Shown here: positions 45,316 through 53,802 of the stretch, in pieces
How the letters are laid out: each line of letters starts with the position of its first letter
Position numbering within the stretch: the stretch's first letter is position 1
The notes under the pieces: model-generated
Database searches by the model: none
Told to the model about the DNA's origin: nothing
Seen by the model: the letters and a program-made list of their open reading frames with translations, nothing else
NCBI RefSeq assembly: GCF_001590605.1
Contig: NZ_CP014504.1
Location: 5,084,001-5,148,000 of the forward strand
Direction of reading: 5' to 3'
Length of the DNA stretch: 64,000 nt
Source: Pedobacter cryoconitis
GTDB taxonomy: Bacteria > Bacteroidota > Bacteroidia > Sphingobacteriales > Sphingobacteriaceae
Made by a program: the position numbers and the translations under genes

Positions 45316-45365
45316 ATGGCAAGTCCAAGTCAAAACAACTAGTTGAAATGACTTGGACCTGCCAT
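45316..45365. repeat. 50-nt inverted repeat with palindromic loop
   Basis: Arms ATGGCAAGTCCAAGTCA and TGACTTGGACCTGCCAT pair at 16 of 17 positions. The 16-base centre contains the perfect palindrome CAACTAGTTG. No T-tract follows, so it is not a standard terminator. Confidence 0.75.
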
Positions 45366-45470
45366 AGTTAAAGCCCGTTCTCAACCTGTTGTCATCCCGA
45401 CCACCACTCAGGCACAACCAAACCATAACTAGTTGAAGATTAATGAAATTATAATTTTCCCCTGGACTAA

Positions 45471-45520
45471 CCCACGGACAACTATGGACAATTGCAGACA
45501 GCTGCGGACAATTGCGGACA
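45471..45520 (+). repeat. Five GGACA boxes at exact 10-bp spacing
   Basis: GGACA occurs at 45476, 45486, 45506 and 45516, and AGACA at 45496, so five boxes fall on one face of the helix. The spacers ATTGC or GCTGC also recur. A run of T follows. The array ends 67 bases before the ATG of the small frame at 45587. Confidence 0.7.
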
Positions 45521-45586
45521 TTTTTTACGCATCAGGATAATCTTTAACGCGAATAGCTTACATTGGTGGAAAGGCATTTATTTATT

Positions 45587-45799
45587 ATGGGAAGTTTAAC
45601 GGGTAAATTTTCAAAGGGAATCCTGGGCGATTTCATTTTTAAAGCAGCAGTTTGGCGTACAGGTTGTTTCAAAAGTTCTGTACTGCGCACAATGAAACAA
45701 GCAATGGAAACTCAAAGGCATCAGAGAACTTTCGTAAAAGTGGCAAGCCTGGAAAAATCAGGATCTTTCCTCTCCCTGAGAATTCCGCTGAAGCGTTAA
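45587..45799 (+). CDS. Small hypothetical protein of 70 residues
   Basis: The ATG at 45587 begins MGSLTGKFSKGILGDFIFK, reminiscent of the N-terminus of small repeat-region proteins in Bacteroidota (a KGILG motif as in DUF6266-like proteins), and ends LSLRIPLKR. It is basic, without a signal peptide. The sequence degenerates after about residue 20 compared with that pattern, so it may be a truncated remnant. In-frame TTG starts lie upstream. It is the only plausible gene in the patch. Confidence 0.35.
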   Translation: MGSLTGKFSKGILGDFIFKAAVWRTGCFKSSVLRTMKQAMETQRHQRTFVKVASLEKSGSFLSLRIPLKR

Positions 45800-45923
45800 C
45801 CGATCTCTTACCAAAGTAATCAGGAGCGTTTAATACTGATCAATTGAACTATAAAATCAGGAAGTAATTAGCTTATTAAAGAATCCTAACCATCTGCTTT
45901 GAACTCAAAAAATATCAAACCCA

Positions 45924-45955
45924 AAACTTGTGGAGCAGGCTCTTTTTTAAGCATA
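45924..45955 (+). repeat. 32-bp direct repeat, copy 2
   Basis: Matches 45054-45085 with a single A/G difference (GCAGGCTC instead of GCAGACTC). The distance between copies is 870 bases. Confidence 0.85.
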
Positions 45956-46114
45956 CATTGTATCAAGCGGAATTTTCTTGAGGGAAAATGAAATAATTCC
46001 AAAAATACACCCAGTTCCAGCAAAATCTATCCTGAAAAGTTAGCCTTCTAATTTAGAATCTCAGGTAATGATTCATGTCAATATGCACTATATTGGAAGC
46101 TTACAAAGAATGGG

Positions 46115-46666
46115 CTAAATAATTAAACGAGACCTGATTTTTAGTGCAGGATTTCCCTGATAGATAAAGTATGGGTCTAAATTTTCTGTAGCTACTGAAC
46201 CTACTGTAAGTATGGAGTGTGATGCTGCTGTAATCCCCTGGTTTATAACAGCGCGGGCACCGATCCAGACCCCATCTTCTAATATTATCTCTCCGGTCAT
46301 CAGTTCAAAAGAACGAGTTTTATAATTATGATTACCTGTAAGCAGTAATGCACCTTGTGATAGGCATACATTTTTGCCAATCTTTACTGGAACAAGGTTA
46401 TCAATCCATACATTTTCACCAATCCAGCTATGATCTCCAATATGGAGCAACCATGGGTATTTGATGTTTACGCATGGTTTGATATTCACGCCCACACCTA
46501 TACTGGCACCAAATAATCGTAACAGGTATACTTTTAATCTGCTATACGGAATAATGCTTGTTTTAAATAAAACAGCATTAACGTAAAACCATACTATTCT
46601 TTTAAAAATGGTTCCACCCGGATTATAAGAGGAGTTCTGATATGCTGAGAGGTCAGTTTCTTGCAT
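46115..46666 (-). CDS. WcaF-like O-acetyltransferase (left-handed beta-helix)
   Basis: The 183-residue protein has hexapeptide-repeat character from about 70 (IGDHSWIGENVWIDNL, IGKNVCLSQGALLLTGNHNY, ILEDGVWIGARAVINQG) and the LLRLFGASIGVGVNIKP entry typical of WcaF/colanic-acid acetyltransferases. It uses acetyl-CoA to acetylate sugars of surface glycans. As the last gene of the minus-strand cluster it overlaps the upstream glycosyltransferase by 14 bases. Confidence 0.86.
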   Translation of the reverse strand: MQETDLSAYQNSSYNPGGTIFKRIVWFYVNAVLFKTSIIPYSRLKVYLLRLFGASIGVGVNIKPCVNIKYPWLLHIGDHSWIGENVWIDNLVPVKIGKNVCLSQGALLLTGNHNYKTRSFELMTGEIILEDGVWIGARAVINQGITAASHSILTVGSVATENLDPYFIYQGNPALKIRSRLII

Positions 46667-47561
46667 GAGGCTTAATTTCGGGATTGTCGGTTATATTTTT
46701 TTTCATTACTGGTGCATCTACAATCTCTTTAATTTTGATATCAACGATAAGGCGAAACCAGAAAGCCTGTAAAAAGTGGAAAATGAATCCTTGACGGCCA
46801 TCAAGAATGCCAAGTCTGAATATATAACGATAGATGAAGTACACAAAGGGACGGACAAATAAGGGCATCTGCCACCATAACTGTTTAAGCCAGGCCGTAT
46901 GTTCATCCGGGGAGCCCCAGAGTTTGGGGACAAGCGTTTGCGTACGTAGTTTAAGTCTCCTTTCTACTTCCTCATAGGCAAGCAGGTCACTATAGCGGTT
47001 ATGCTTAGCTATCCAGAAGCTAATGTTATTCTCTTTTAGATTTTCCTCTACCAAACAGCTGTTTTTCCACAGTACCGTTTTACCAGGTACAATAAAGCGA
47101 TGGTCCATATTTTCATTCAGATCTGAATAACCTATTCCGTAACGGAACATTTTTAACAGGTAAAAGGGGAAATAACCCCCATGTTTAATCCATTTGCCTT
47201 TAAAATAATTCTTGCGGTTAAAATAGATCCCGTTGATATCCTGGTGTTCTTCATCTTTGAAATTTAACAATTGCAGTCTTAGTTCGGCTGTCACGATCTG
47301 GTCAGCATCAATACAGATTACCCAGGGAGTCTTTATCTCAAAAACTTCCAATGCATAATGCCATTGCTGCGGATGATTAATAAATGTATGTTGTTTAACT
47401 TGTGCACCTGCTATTTCAGCGATTTGAAGTGTCAGGTCTGTACTGCCAGAATCAAGTATACAAATATTAGCATTTAAACCCTTTATAGAGTTAAGTAACC
47501 TTTGCAGATGTAGTTCTTCATTATAAGTCAATATAATGAAGGTATAATGCGTATTAATCAA
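46653..47561 (-). CDS. Glycosyltransferase family 2 (WaaE-like)
   Basis: The 302-residue protein has the GT-A fold landmarks: FIILTYNEELHLQRLLNSI, ILDSGSTDLT, and the metal-binding WVICIDADQIV near 80-90, followed by YFKGKWIKHGG, a motif of WaaE/KdtX-like enzymes. The C-terminal third is hydrophobic and membrane-associated. It adds a sugar from a nucleotide donor to the growing glycan; donor unknown. It overlaps both neighbours. Confidence 0.88.
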   Translation of the reverse strand: MINTHYTFIILTYNEELHLQRLLNSIKGLNANICILDSGSTDLTLQIAEIAGAQVKQHTFINHPQQWHYALEVFEIKTPWVICIDADQIVTAELRLQLLNFKDEEHQDINGIYFNRKNYFKGKWIKHGGYFPFYLLKMFRYGIGYSDLNENMDHRFIVPGKTVLWKNSCLVEENLKENNISFWIAKHNRYSDLLAYEEVERRLKLRTQTLVPKLWGSPDEHTAWLKQLWWQMPLFVRPFVYFIYRYIFRLGILDGRQGFIFHFLQAFWFRLIVDIKIKEIVDAPVMKKNITDNPEIKPHARN

Positions 47562-48711
47562 GGGTGGCTATTATATGTTTATACATTTCATCATATTTTT
47601 TAATAAGGATTGTTTCTTCAAAATCATCCCTGATGCCCGGAGGGGCCAATGTCCTGATGGCATTTAATTTTTCTGGATTATTGTATATTTCTGTGAGTGA
47701 ATTTTTAATGGATAATACATTGGCATTGCAAACCCAGCCGAATTGCCTGCTTGTTATATATGTTGCCAATCCAACCTCCCTGCTAATCAAAACGGCAGTG
47801 CCCACGGCAAGGCTTTCAATCACCACATTACCAAAATTCTCATCATAAGAAGGAAGGATGAGCAAGTGATGGGCGGCCATTAGCTCAAACTTGTCGTCGT
47901 CTTTAAATCCGACCCAATCTACCCGATGATCAATTTTATAGTCATTAATTAATTTTTTCAACACTGCAATATATTTTTCATCGCCACTTCCTGCAATAGT
48001 AAGCCGGAAAGGAAGCGTAGTATCGGCTAGTGCAGCGAATAATAGCTCAAGCCCTTTTTTCTGTTCTATTCGGGAAAAAAAAAGTAACCTGAAAATTCCA
48101 TTTTCCTGTGGGTTCAGAGGTGTGGTTGTGGGGAAATGTGCAATCTTGGGCATCTTTACAAAATTGTATAGCGTGTAAATGCCTTTTGGCTTTAGTAATG
48201 TAGCCATTGCAGCTTGTTCTCTTTCAGAAGTCGTATGCAGAAAACAATAGCTGAGCAACGGCCTGCCGATAAGTGCATGAAATACTTTTTTTAAGGCTAT
48301 ATGCCTGTTCTTAAAAGAATAGTTACTCAAAGTCCCACGTGGTGACAAGACAATTGGAACCCTGCGTAAAATAGCAATAAAGCAGGCGAATATAGATACA
48401 AGGTTCCACCAGGCATGGACATGAACCACATCAAATGATTGTACTTCTTTCCATAGAAAGGCTAATAAACCAGGGGAGAAGTGGCTGTGGTCTTTAGTGA
48501 GCCGTTTGAAATACCTTACTTTTACGCCATCAATATCCTGAGGAAGAACCGTTGTAACCTGCAGTTCTGTAAGTCCATTAGCTGTTGTTGTAAATACTTC
48601 TACCGTACAACCTGCCTTTACCAGCTCTTCGCTTAGTTTTGAAACGGACATGGTTGGCCCCCCATAAATATACGCCGGTTTATAAGAGGCGTTTATCTGT
48701 AAAATTTTCAT
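47554..48711 (-). CDS. Glycosyltransferase family 4
   Basis: The 385-residue GT-B protein starts with INASYKPAYIYGGPTMSVSKL, has ILSPRGTLSNYSFKN in the middle and a C-terminal donor-binding domain with RIEQKKGL and the E-x7-E motif in SYDENFGNVVIESLAVG near 270. It is retaining and cytoplasmic. Start and stop overlap neighbours by 4 and 8 bases. Confidence 0.9.
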   Translation of the reverse strand: MKILQINASYKPAYIYGGPTMSVSKLSEELVKAGCTVEVFTTTANGLTELQVTTVLPQDIDGVKVRYFKRLTKDHSHFSPGLLAFLWKEVQSFDVVHVHAWWNLVSIFACFIAILRRVPIVLSPRGTLSNYSFKNRHIALKKVFHALIGRPLLSYCFLHTTSEREQAAMATLLKPKGIYTLYNFVKMPKIAHFPTTTPLNPQENGIFRLLFFSRIEQKKGLELLFAALADTTLPFRLTIAGSGDEKYIAVLKKLINDYKIDHRVDWVGFKDDDKFELMAAHHLLILPSYDENFGNVVIESLAVGTAVLISREVGLATYITSRQFGWVCNANVLSIKNSLTEIYNNPEKLNAIRTLAPPGIRDDFEETILIKKYDEMYKHIIATLD

Positions 48712-50108
48712 AGCCGTTTGATCACGTTTGTGAAAAGTAATACTCTGAATATTAAATACATTGTAACATAGTTCCAGAATACGGCATTGATTAGAAATTC
48801 AAGGCTAAGCCCACGCCAGAATAGCTGGAATAATCCGGTAAATATTAATGCCGTACCTAAGGTATAACCACCAAATATCTTTTCTGCTTTTATAGCGATC
48901 AGCTGACATGCCGCCCCATAAATGAACAATAATATGAAAATGCTTACGATGCCGCCAGATAAGTAAGCATCAACAACGATGGCTGGTTTGGCAGATGCAT
49001 TAGATCCGCGGGATATAATCCCTGCATTATAGACACGTTCCATAACCATATTTTCGGTAATTGGTTTTGATGGCCACAATATTCGGGGCATAATAGCTAT
49101 TGCTGATTGCCTTAAGAGCTGTGTCCCATAAAAATCAATATGAGCAGGCGTAGACTTCACATAATTGGTAAACATATCGATTTCGCTTAACCGATAGGTG
49201 AAAAACGCCCAGTTGTCATCAGCATTATTCTGGTTAACTACCGACTTTAATGCTAACTGTGTGGCCTCAGTAGTAGAAAGATTGCCAGACCATGCTTGCT
49301 GCCTGAAAATGCGGTTATAGGTAGGCAGTAATATAAAAAAAAGTAAGAGTAAAGGAACAAAAAAGAGGAGCACTGTTCTTTTATAATTGGGGTATAGAAA
49401 GATACCTAATATCAGGACATTTAAAATTATTGGTTCTTTAAAACCCGAGATCAGGGCCTCATAAAGATTGAATCCATAAATGATCAGGCAGATCAGGATA
49501 CGCCATATGTTTTTATTCGGTATGGCAAATGCGAGTGCCAGTGTTCCAGCTATAAAACTTAACAGACTAAACTGATGGGAAAATTGTGATAAACCACTTA
49601 TATGCATCAGCAGAAAAGACAATAGTGTAGTTATTAAAGCGATGTTAAGAATAACCTTGGTTAAATCTGCGCGGTTGTATCCATATTTTTTCTCAACCGG
49701 ATAGCGCATAAAGGCCAGAATCCCGGTGACAAAAGAGGCGTGGGCAAGGCAATAGTAGCGCTGACATTGTGCAACAAGCCTTAATCTGTCCTGGTCTACC
49801 AGGTAGAAATTACTTAGCTTATGAAAATTAATATACCCCAAAACATCAAAAAAATAAAATATGGAAGTACAGGCCATATATCCCGCAAATATGACTTGAG
49901 TGAGGAAAATGGGACGCATAAGCTGATCTTCAATATTGCGGTCATCGGGCAAAGCTATGATCCGGCCTTTTAAAGTAATCCAGAATATAAAAAAAGAGCC
50001 AAACCAGGCAATAAAATAAGACAGCATATAAGAATCCTGGAAAAGCATGGCCAATATCCAGGGGATAAATAATACAATATATTTTTCAATAAAAATGCGG
50101 TTATTCAT
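48708..50108 (-). CDS. Wzy-like polysaccharide polymerase/ligase membrane protein
   Basis: The 466-residue protein has about 11 hydrophobic helices and a large extracytoplasmic loop of roughly 125 residues (about 270-395, with QLLRQSAIAIMPRILWPSKP), the usual Wzy/O-antigen polymerase layout. Polymerases join lipid-linked repeat units on the periplasmic side. Related Bacteroidota proteins occur with exosortase systems; no exosortase is in this window. It shares ATGA-type overlaps with its neighbours. Confidence 0.68.
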   Translation of the reverse strand: MNNRIFIEKYIVLFIPWILAMLFQDSYMLSYFIAWFGSFFIFWITLKGRIIALPDDRNIEDQLMRPIFLTQVIFAGYMACTSIFYFFDVLGYINFHKLSNFYLVDQDRLRLVAQCQRYYCLAHASFVTGILAFMRYPVEKKYGYNRADLTKVILNIALITTLLSFLLMHISGLSQFSHQFSLLSFIAGTLALAFAIPNKNIWRILICLIIYGFNLYEALISGFKEPIILNVLILGIFLYPNYKRTVLLFFVPLLLLFFILLPTYNRIFRQQAWSGNLSTTEATQLALKSVVNQNNADDNWAFFTYRLSEIDMFTNYVKSTPAHIDFYGTQLLRQSAIAIMPRILWPSKPITENMVMERVYNAGIISRGSNASAKPAIVVDAYLSGGIVSIFILLFIYGAACQLIAIKAEKIFGGYTLGTALIFTGLFQLFWRGLSLEFLINAVFWNYVTMYLIFRVLLFTNVIKRL

Positions 50109-51258
50109 GCTTTAAAAATGCGGATTCAATTGCCTCTGCCTGTATTTGGAACGTCCATTTATCGATGATTGTTTTTGAATTTGAGCCCATATGCTTCAGC
50201 TCTTCCTTTCCTTTATGGACCAGGAAATCTAATTGTTCGTTCAGGCTTGTTATAGACCGGGCCTTAAAGATACTTCCATTGTGTTCATTCTTTACCAGGT
50301 CGGCTGCGCAGCCAACTTTATCTGATACCAGAACTGCTTTTGAACAGGCCATGGCTTCGTTTACTGCAAGGCCCCATGTTTCACCTGGGCCTGATGAAGG
50401 GAGACAGAACAGATCGCAACTCTGATAAATTACCGGCATATAAGATTGGTTCTCAAAGTCCATGAAATGAACATTGGGTTGATACTTAGCTTTTTGCTTC
50501 AATGTTTGCGCTAATGCGCCATTTCCTACAAAAAGAAGATGTACATCTGGCTTTTTCAATTGTAAAAATGAATCCAGTAAAAGCACGGGGTCTTTTTTTT
50601 GCTCAAACTTACCCGCAAAAAGTATAATGATGTCTTCCTGTGCAATGCCTAGCTTTATTTTTAATTCTTGCACTTCCTTATTTCTATCTGCAGCGAACCT
50701 TTGGTTATCGATTGCATGAGGAGCAAAGATCAGCTGTTTCTCTTTCAGACCGTATTTTTTAAAATAAGCTTTGCTGTTGGTACCGGTATATAATGCCTGA
50801 TCAACATGCCTGTAAATCCATTTGAGGAATAAAGCCCTCGCATATTTTTTTAATGTACCCGATGGATCCAGCAAAGTAGAATCTCCACGAAAAAAAACAG
50901 GTAACTTGTTTTTAAAATGCTTTAATGTTTTTAGATGGCTCTGATTTGCCCATCCATAAATTAATACCGCATTTGGCTGCCAAGCTTCAATATTCCGGAT
51001 CAGATCCGGATTAATAATGCCTCTAAAGTTATGCGAACCCGGGTCAGAAGAAGTATTTCGTACCCATTCATAAGGATAACCCGATAAAAGAGGTAAATCC
51101 CATTTAATGTTGGTATCAAATCCGGGGTCATAATTGTCTACAGCTTTTTCTCCCCAAGTGTAAAAAACTTTAATAGGTATTTGTCCACGCTCATGCAGCA
51201 GTTTAAAGACCGGGGCATAATATTGAATCGGATGGGTCGTAATAATTGCTAAACGCAT
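50101..51258 (-). CDS. Glycosyltransferase family 4
   Basis: The 385-residue GT-B protein begins IITTHPIQYYAPVFKLLHERG. The donor domain has ILFAGKFEQKKDPVLLLDS and the E-x7-E motif in GPGETWGLAVNEAMACSKAV near 290. A YGWANQSHLKTL segment in the N-terminal domain is shared with GT4 enzymes of capsule clusters. Donor unknown. It overlaps the polymerase gene by 8 bases. Confidence 0.9.
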   Translation of the reverse strand: MRLAIITTHPIQYYAPVFKLLHERGQIPIKVFYTWGEKAVDNYDPGFDTNIKWDLPLLSGYPYEWVRNTSSDPGSHNFRGIINPDLIRNIEAWQPNAVLIYGWANQSHLKTLKHFKNKLPVFFRGDSTLLDPSGTLKKYARALFLKWIYRHVDQALYTGTNSKAYFKKYGLKEKQLIFAPHAIDNQRFAADRNKEVQELKIKLGIAQEDIIILFAGKFEQKKDPVLLLDSFLQLKKPDVHLLFVGNGALAQTLKQKAKYQPNVHFMDFENQSYMPVIYQSCDLFCLPSSGPGETWGLAVNEAMACSKAVLVSDKVGCAADLVKNEHNGSIFKARSITSLNEQLDFLVHKGKEELKHMGSNSKTIIDKWTFQIQAEAIESAFLKHE

Positions 51259-51292
51259 TTTAAATATTATTTCATAAAGATGGTCATTTGTT

Positions 51293-52582
51293 TCAGTTAG
51301 ACGTGGCAGCCAATACTTGATTAAATAGTGAACATTGGTGTAAGGTCATACTTTTTGCCGAATATTTATCAACAGTGCTTGCGTTATAGCTGATTTCAGG
51401 AATTTCCTTGCCTGATACTTCATTCAAAAAAAGATTTACTTTATGATCAAGAGTGGGGTCATCATAATGATAGGAATGCTTTACTCCATATTCTTTGAGA
51501 ACGTCCATCGCCGGACTATGGCTGTTGAATATGGCTAGCGTTATTTTATTTGCAGACAGGTAAGGATAAATTTTTGAAGCGGTGTATTTTGGGTCATCGG
51601 AGCCAGGTATAAACAACGCGTCAGCATTTTGAAGGGTAACCAGGGTATGAAAATAGCTTATCCTATCTGTAATTTCCACCACATAATCTTCTACTCCATA
51701 TTGTTTTGCCAATGGCAGTATCGTTTGTTTCCCCTGGCCTTCTGCAGCGTAGCTGGTACCGATAAAATGCAGTCTGACCCTGCTGAATTTTAAAGGATCG
51801 ATTGTCAGTCCGCTTTTTAATCCCCTAATTAAAGGTGTTATGGCCTTATGCATGTCATAACCCCCTCTGCCAATGTACACTATGTTTATAAAATCGCTGC
51901 TCAACAGTGGTTTAAATAAATGCTGATTTTTTTTTGCGGTATCAAAGTCTTTTTGAAATGCTCCAAAGGTGATTATTGCTTGAGGAATGTGCCGGATTCG
52001 GGAATAACGATGCTTTAATAGATTAATATAATCTGCCGATACGCTGATCAAGCCATCTACATGATTCATCGCCAGAGGTTCAAGATATTTATTGATGCGG
52101 TAAGAAAACCAATATTTAGGAGGCTGCTGTGCTTTAGGTTTATCTTGGTAGTAGTCAGAATGCCAGGGGTCCTGCATGTCTATAACATAAGGGATATTGA
52201 AGCGTTTTTTCCAGTACGCACCTAAAATGCAGATGGGAAACTGGGTAGTTGAAAAATAAATGAGATCAAATTTCTGCTTTTTAAGTAGCTGATTTACCTT
52301 TAACAGGTAGAACAAGAGCGCTCTTAATGCGATACTACCCAAGCCAATTTTTGAGGTCCATTTTTTATGGAATGCTTTAACATAGTGAATTTTGGTAGCT
52401 GCTGGCAGGCTTTCTATCAGTAACTCATCTTTTGGAAAATCTAAATATTCCGGATCAACGGAAACGACTTCTGCATCCCATCCATATTGGTTAAAATAAG
52501 ACATGCTCATTCTAATACGCTGCATGTCAGGTGCGTTAAAGATAGGAAAGTAGGGCGAAATAATAAGAACTTTACGGTTCAA
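51293..52582 (-). CDS. Glycosyltransferase, GT4-like
   Basis: The 429-residue protein starts with LIISPYFPIFNAPDMQRIRMS and has the GT-B layout, including YVIDMQDPWHSDYY near 130 and VYIGRGGYDMHKAI at the start of the donor domain. The canonical E-x7-E is not obvious; GSDDPKYTASKIYPYLSANK occupies that place. It lies 34 bases before the next gene and overlaps the preceding one by 4. Confidence 0.78.
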   Translation of the reverse strand: MNRKVLIISPYFPIFNAPDMQRIRMSMSYFNQYGWDAEVVSVDPEYLDFPKDELLIESLPAATKIHYVKAFHKKWTSKIGLGSIALRALLFYLLKVNQLLKKQKFDLIYFSTTQFPICILGAYWKKRFNIPYVIDMQDPWHSDYYQDKPKAQQPPKYWFSYRINKYLEPLAMNHVDGLISVSADYINLLKHRYSRIRHIPQAIITFGAFQKDFDTAKKNQHLFKPLLSSDFINIVYIGRGGYDMHKAITPLIRGLKSGLTIDPLKFSRVRLHFIGTSYAAEGQGKQTILPLAKQYGVEDYVVEITDRISYFHTLVTLQNADALFIPGSDDPKYTASKIYPYLSANKITLAIFNSHSPAMDVLKEYGVKHSYHYDDPTLDHKVNLFLNEVSGKEIPEISYNASTVDKYSAKSMTLHQCSLFNQVLAATSN

Positions 52583-53802
52583 GATATAAATGGTTGAATG
52601 ATCTTTAAAAATTTTAACTGCTCCGTTTCCCAGTTTAATGAAGTTTGAGCAAGGTTTAATGCGGCCTTTCTGGCTTTGTAGAGCTCATCCCTGTGTTCTG
52701 AATATTGCTGCAGAATTTCTGATAGGGAATGAATATTACCGATCTCATATGATTTACCAATTTCCGGATATTTCTTCAAAAAGGCCTGTTGTGAAGTGGT
52801 GTTACTGGCAATAATTGCCAATCCTGCCTGCATATAGGTGAATATCTTATTACTTAGGGCCAAGTCATTGTTAATGGAAAATGCCGGTTCAAGCGCTAAA
52901 CCCAGATCAAATTGTGATGAAAAGGCAGGTAATTCATCAGGGGGAACAGTATCATGGAAATACAATCGATTTGGCATGTGCCCGACTAATGTTTCAAAAT
53001 ACTCTTTTGAGATATTGTACTGTAACTTTCCCATCAGATGTAATTCAAACTCCCTGTCTTTTAGCAGATAAAGTGCTTTAAGGACGTCCTCTATACCACG
53101 GTTGGTACCTATAGTCTGAGAGCACCAAAAAAGTTTGAGCGCAGCATTTGGCTTTGCAGGAATAATATGGGCATCTATCAGATCCTTGTTAAAAACATTA
53201 AGAATAACTACTGGATTCTTTGCCGGGAAAAGCTTTTGGTAAGCTTCCGCAATCTTGGGACTACTCGCTGTAAGGTAATCTGTATGCGGAATATATCTGT
53301 TTTCAATATAGGTCTTTAGTAAAACATCAAAATGATGTTGGTCATTGCTTACTTCGTTCCTGTGAAAATCTTCTGCATCAAACCCGCAAGGTTTGTGATG
53401 ATGTTTTGCAGCTTTTACAACAGCTGGCAAAGCCCCGAGATTATGGGCGATATACAGATCCGCAGGATATGCAGCAGCGGATTTGATCAGCCAGCAGGTA
53501 TTTCTGGAAATGGCAAATTCAGCAAAGTATCTCAATCCTATCCTTTTAGCAAAAGTAATAGCAAGTTTGTGGATCACCCTGCTGAAAAAGTAAAGCATGG
53601 GTTTCTGCTCTGGGTCGCCGCCAATACGAATGGCTTTCCATTTTTTAGATTTGAGTAAAGAACCATCAAATTTAGTTCCCCAGTCATTCCAATAGGTATA
53701 TAAAACGGTTACGTCGTGACCGGCAAAACTTAATGTATCAGCCTCTTTTACTAAGCGCGGGTTCAAGGAGGGTTGGCCTGATGTCACTAATATAATTTTC
53801 AA
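52579..53802 (-). CDS. Glycosyltransferase, GT4-like
   Basis: The 407-residue protein opens ILVTSGQPSLNPRLVKEADTL. It continues with LYIAHNLGALPAVVKAAKHH and has a donor domain with LFWCSQTIGTNRGIEDVLKAL and the LSNKIFTYMQAGLAIIASN segment near 320. This N-terminal pattern is typical of GT-B enzymes in capsule loci of this phylum. It overlaps neighbours by 4 bases at each end. Confidence 0.82.
   Translation of the reverse strand: MKIILVTSGQPSLNPRLVKEADTLSFAGHDVTVLYTYWNDWGTKFDGSLLKSKKWKAIRIGGDPEQKPMLYFFSRVIHKLAITFAKRIGLRYFAEFAISRNTCWLIKSAAAYPADLYIAHNLGALPAVVKAAKHHHKPCGFDAEDFHRNEVSNDQHHFDVLLKTYIENRYIPHTDYLTASSPKIAEAYQKLFPAKNPVVILNVFNKDLIDAHIIPAKPNAALKLFWCSQTIGTNRGIEDVLKALYLLKDREFELHLMGKLQYNISKEYFETLVGHMPNRLYFHDTVPPDELPAFSSQFDLGLALEPAFSINNDLALSNKIFTYMQAGLAIIASNTTSQQAFLKKYPEIGKSYEIGNIHSLSEILQQYSEHRDELYKARKAALNLAQTSLNWETEQLKFLKIIQPFIS

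Larger units (their letters stand above)
44998..46114. other. Gene-poor accessory patch after tRNA-Asp
   Basis: About 1.1 kb between the tRNA terminator and the glycan cluster holds two 32-bp direct repeats, an 11-bp tandem repeat, a 50-nt hairpin, five phased GGACA boxes and one small frame at 45587. No integrase and no repeated tRNA 3' end are visible. It looks like decayed or repeat-rich insertion DNA at a tRNA junction. Confidence 0.6.

Noticed and set aside
45099..45317. Minus-strand protein of about 72 residues
   Set aside because: Its N-terminal part is read through the 11-bp tandem repeat and the rest has no protein-like features or start signal.
44887..46114. Integrated phage or island using tRNA-Asp as attachment site
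   Set aside because: No integrase and no repeat of the tRNA 3' end downstream; only the unrelated 32-bp repeats.
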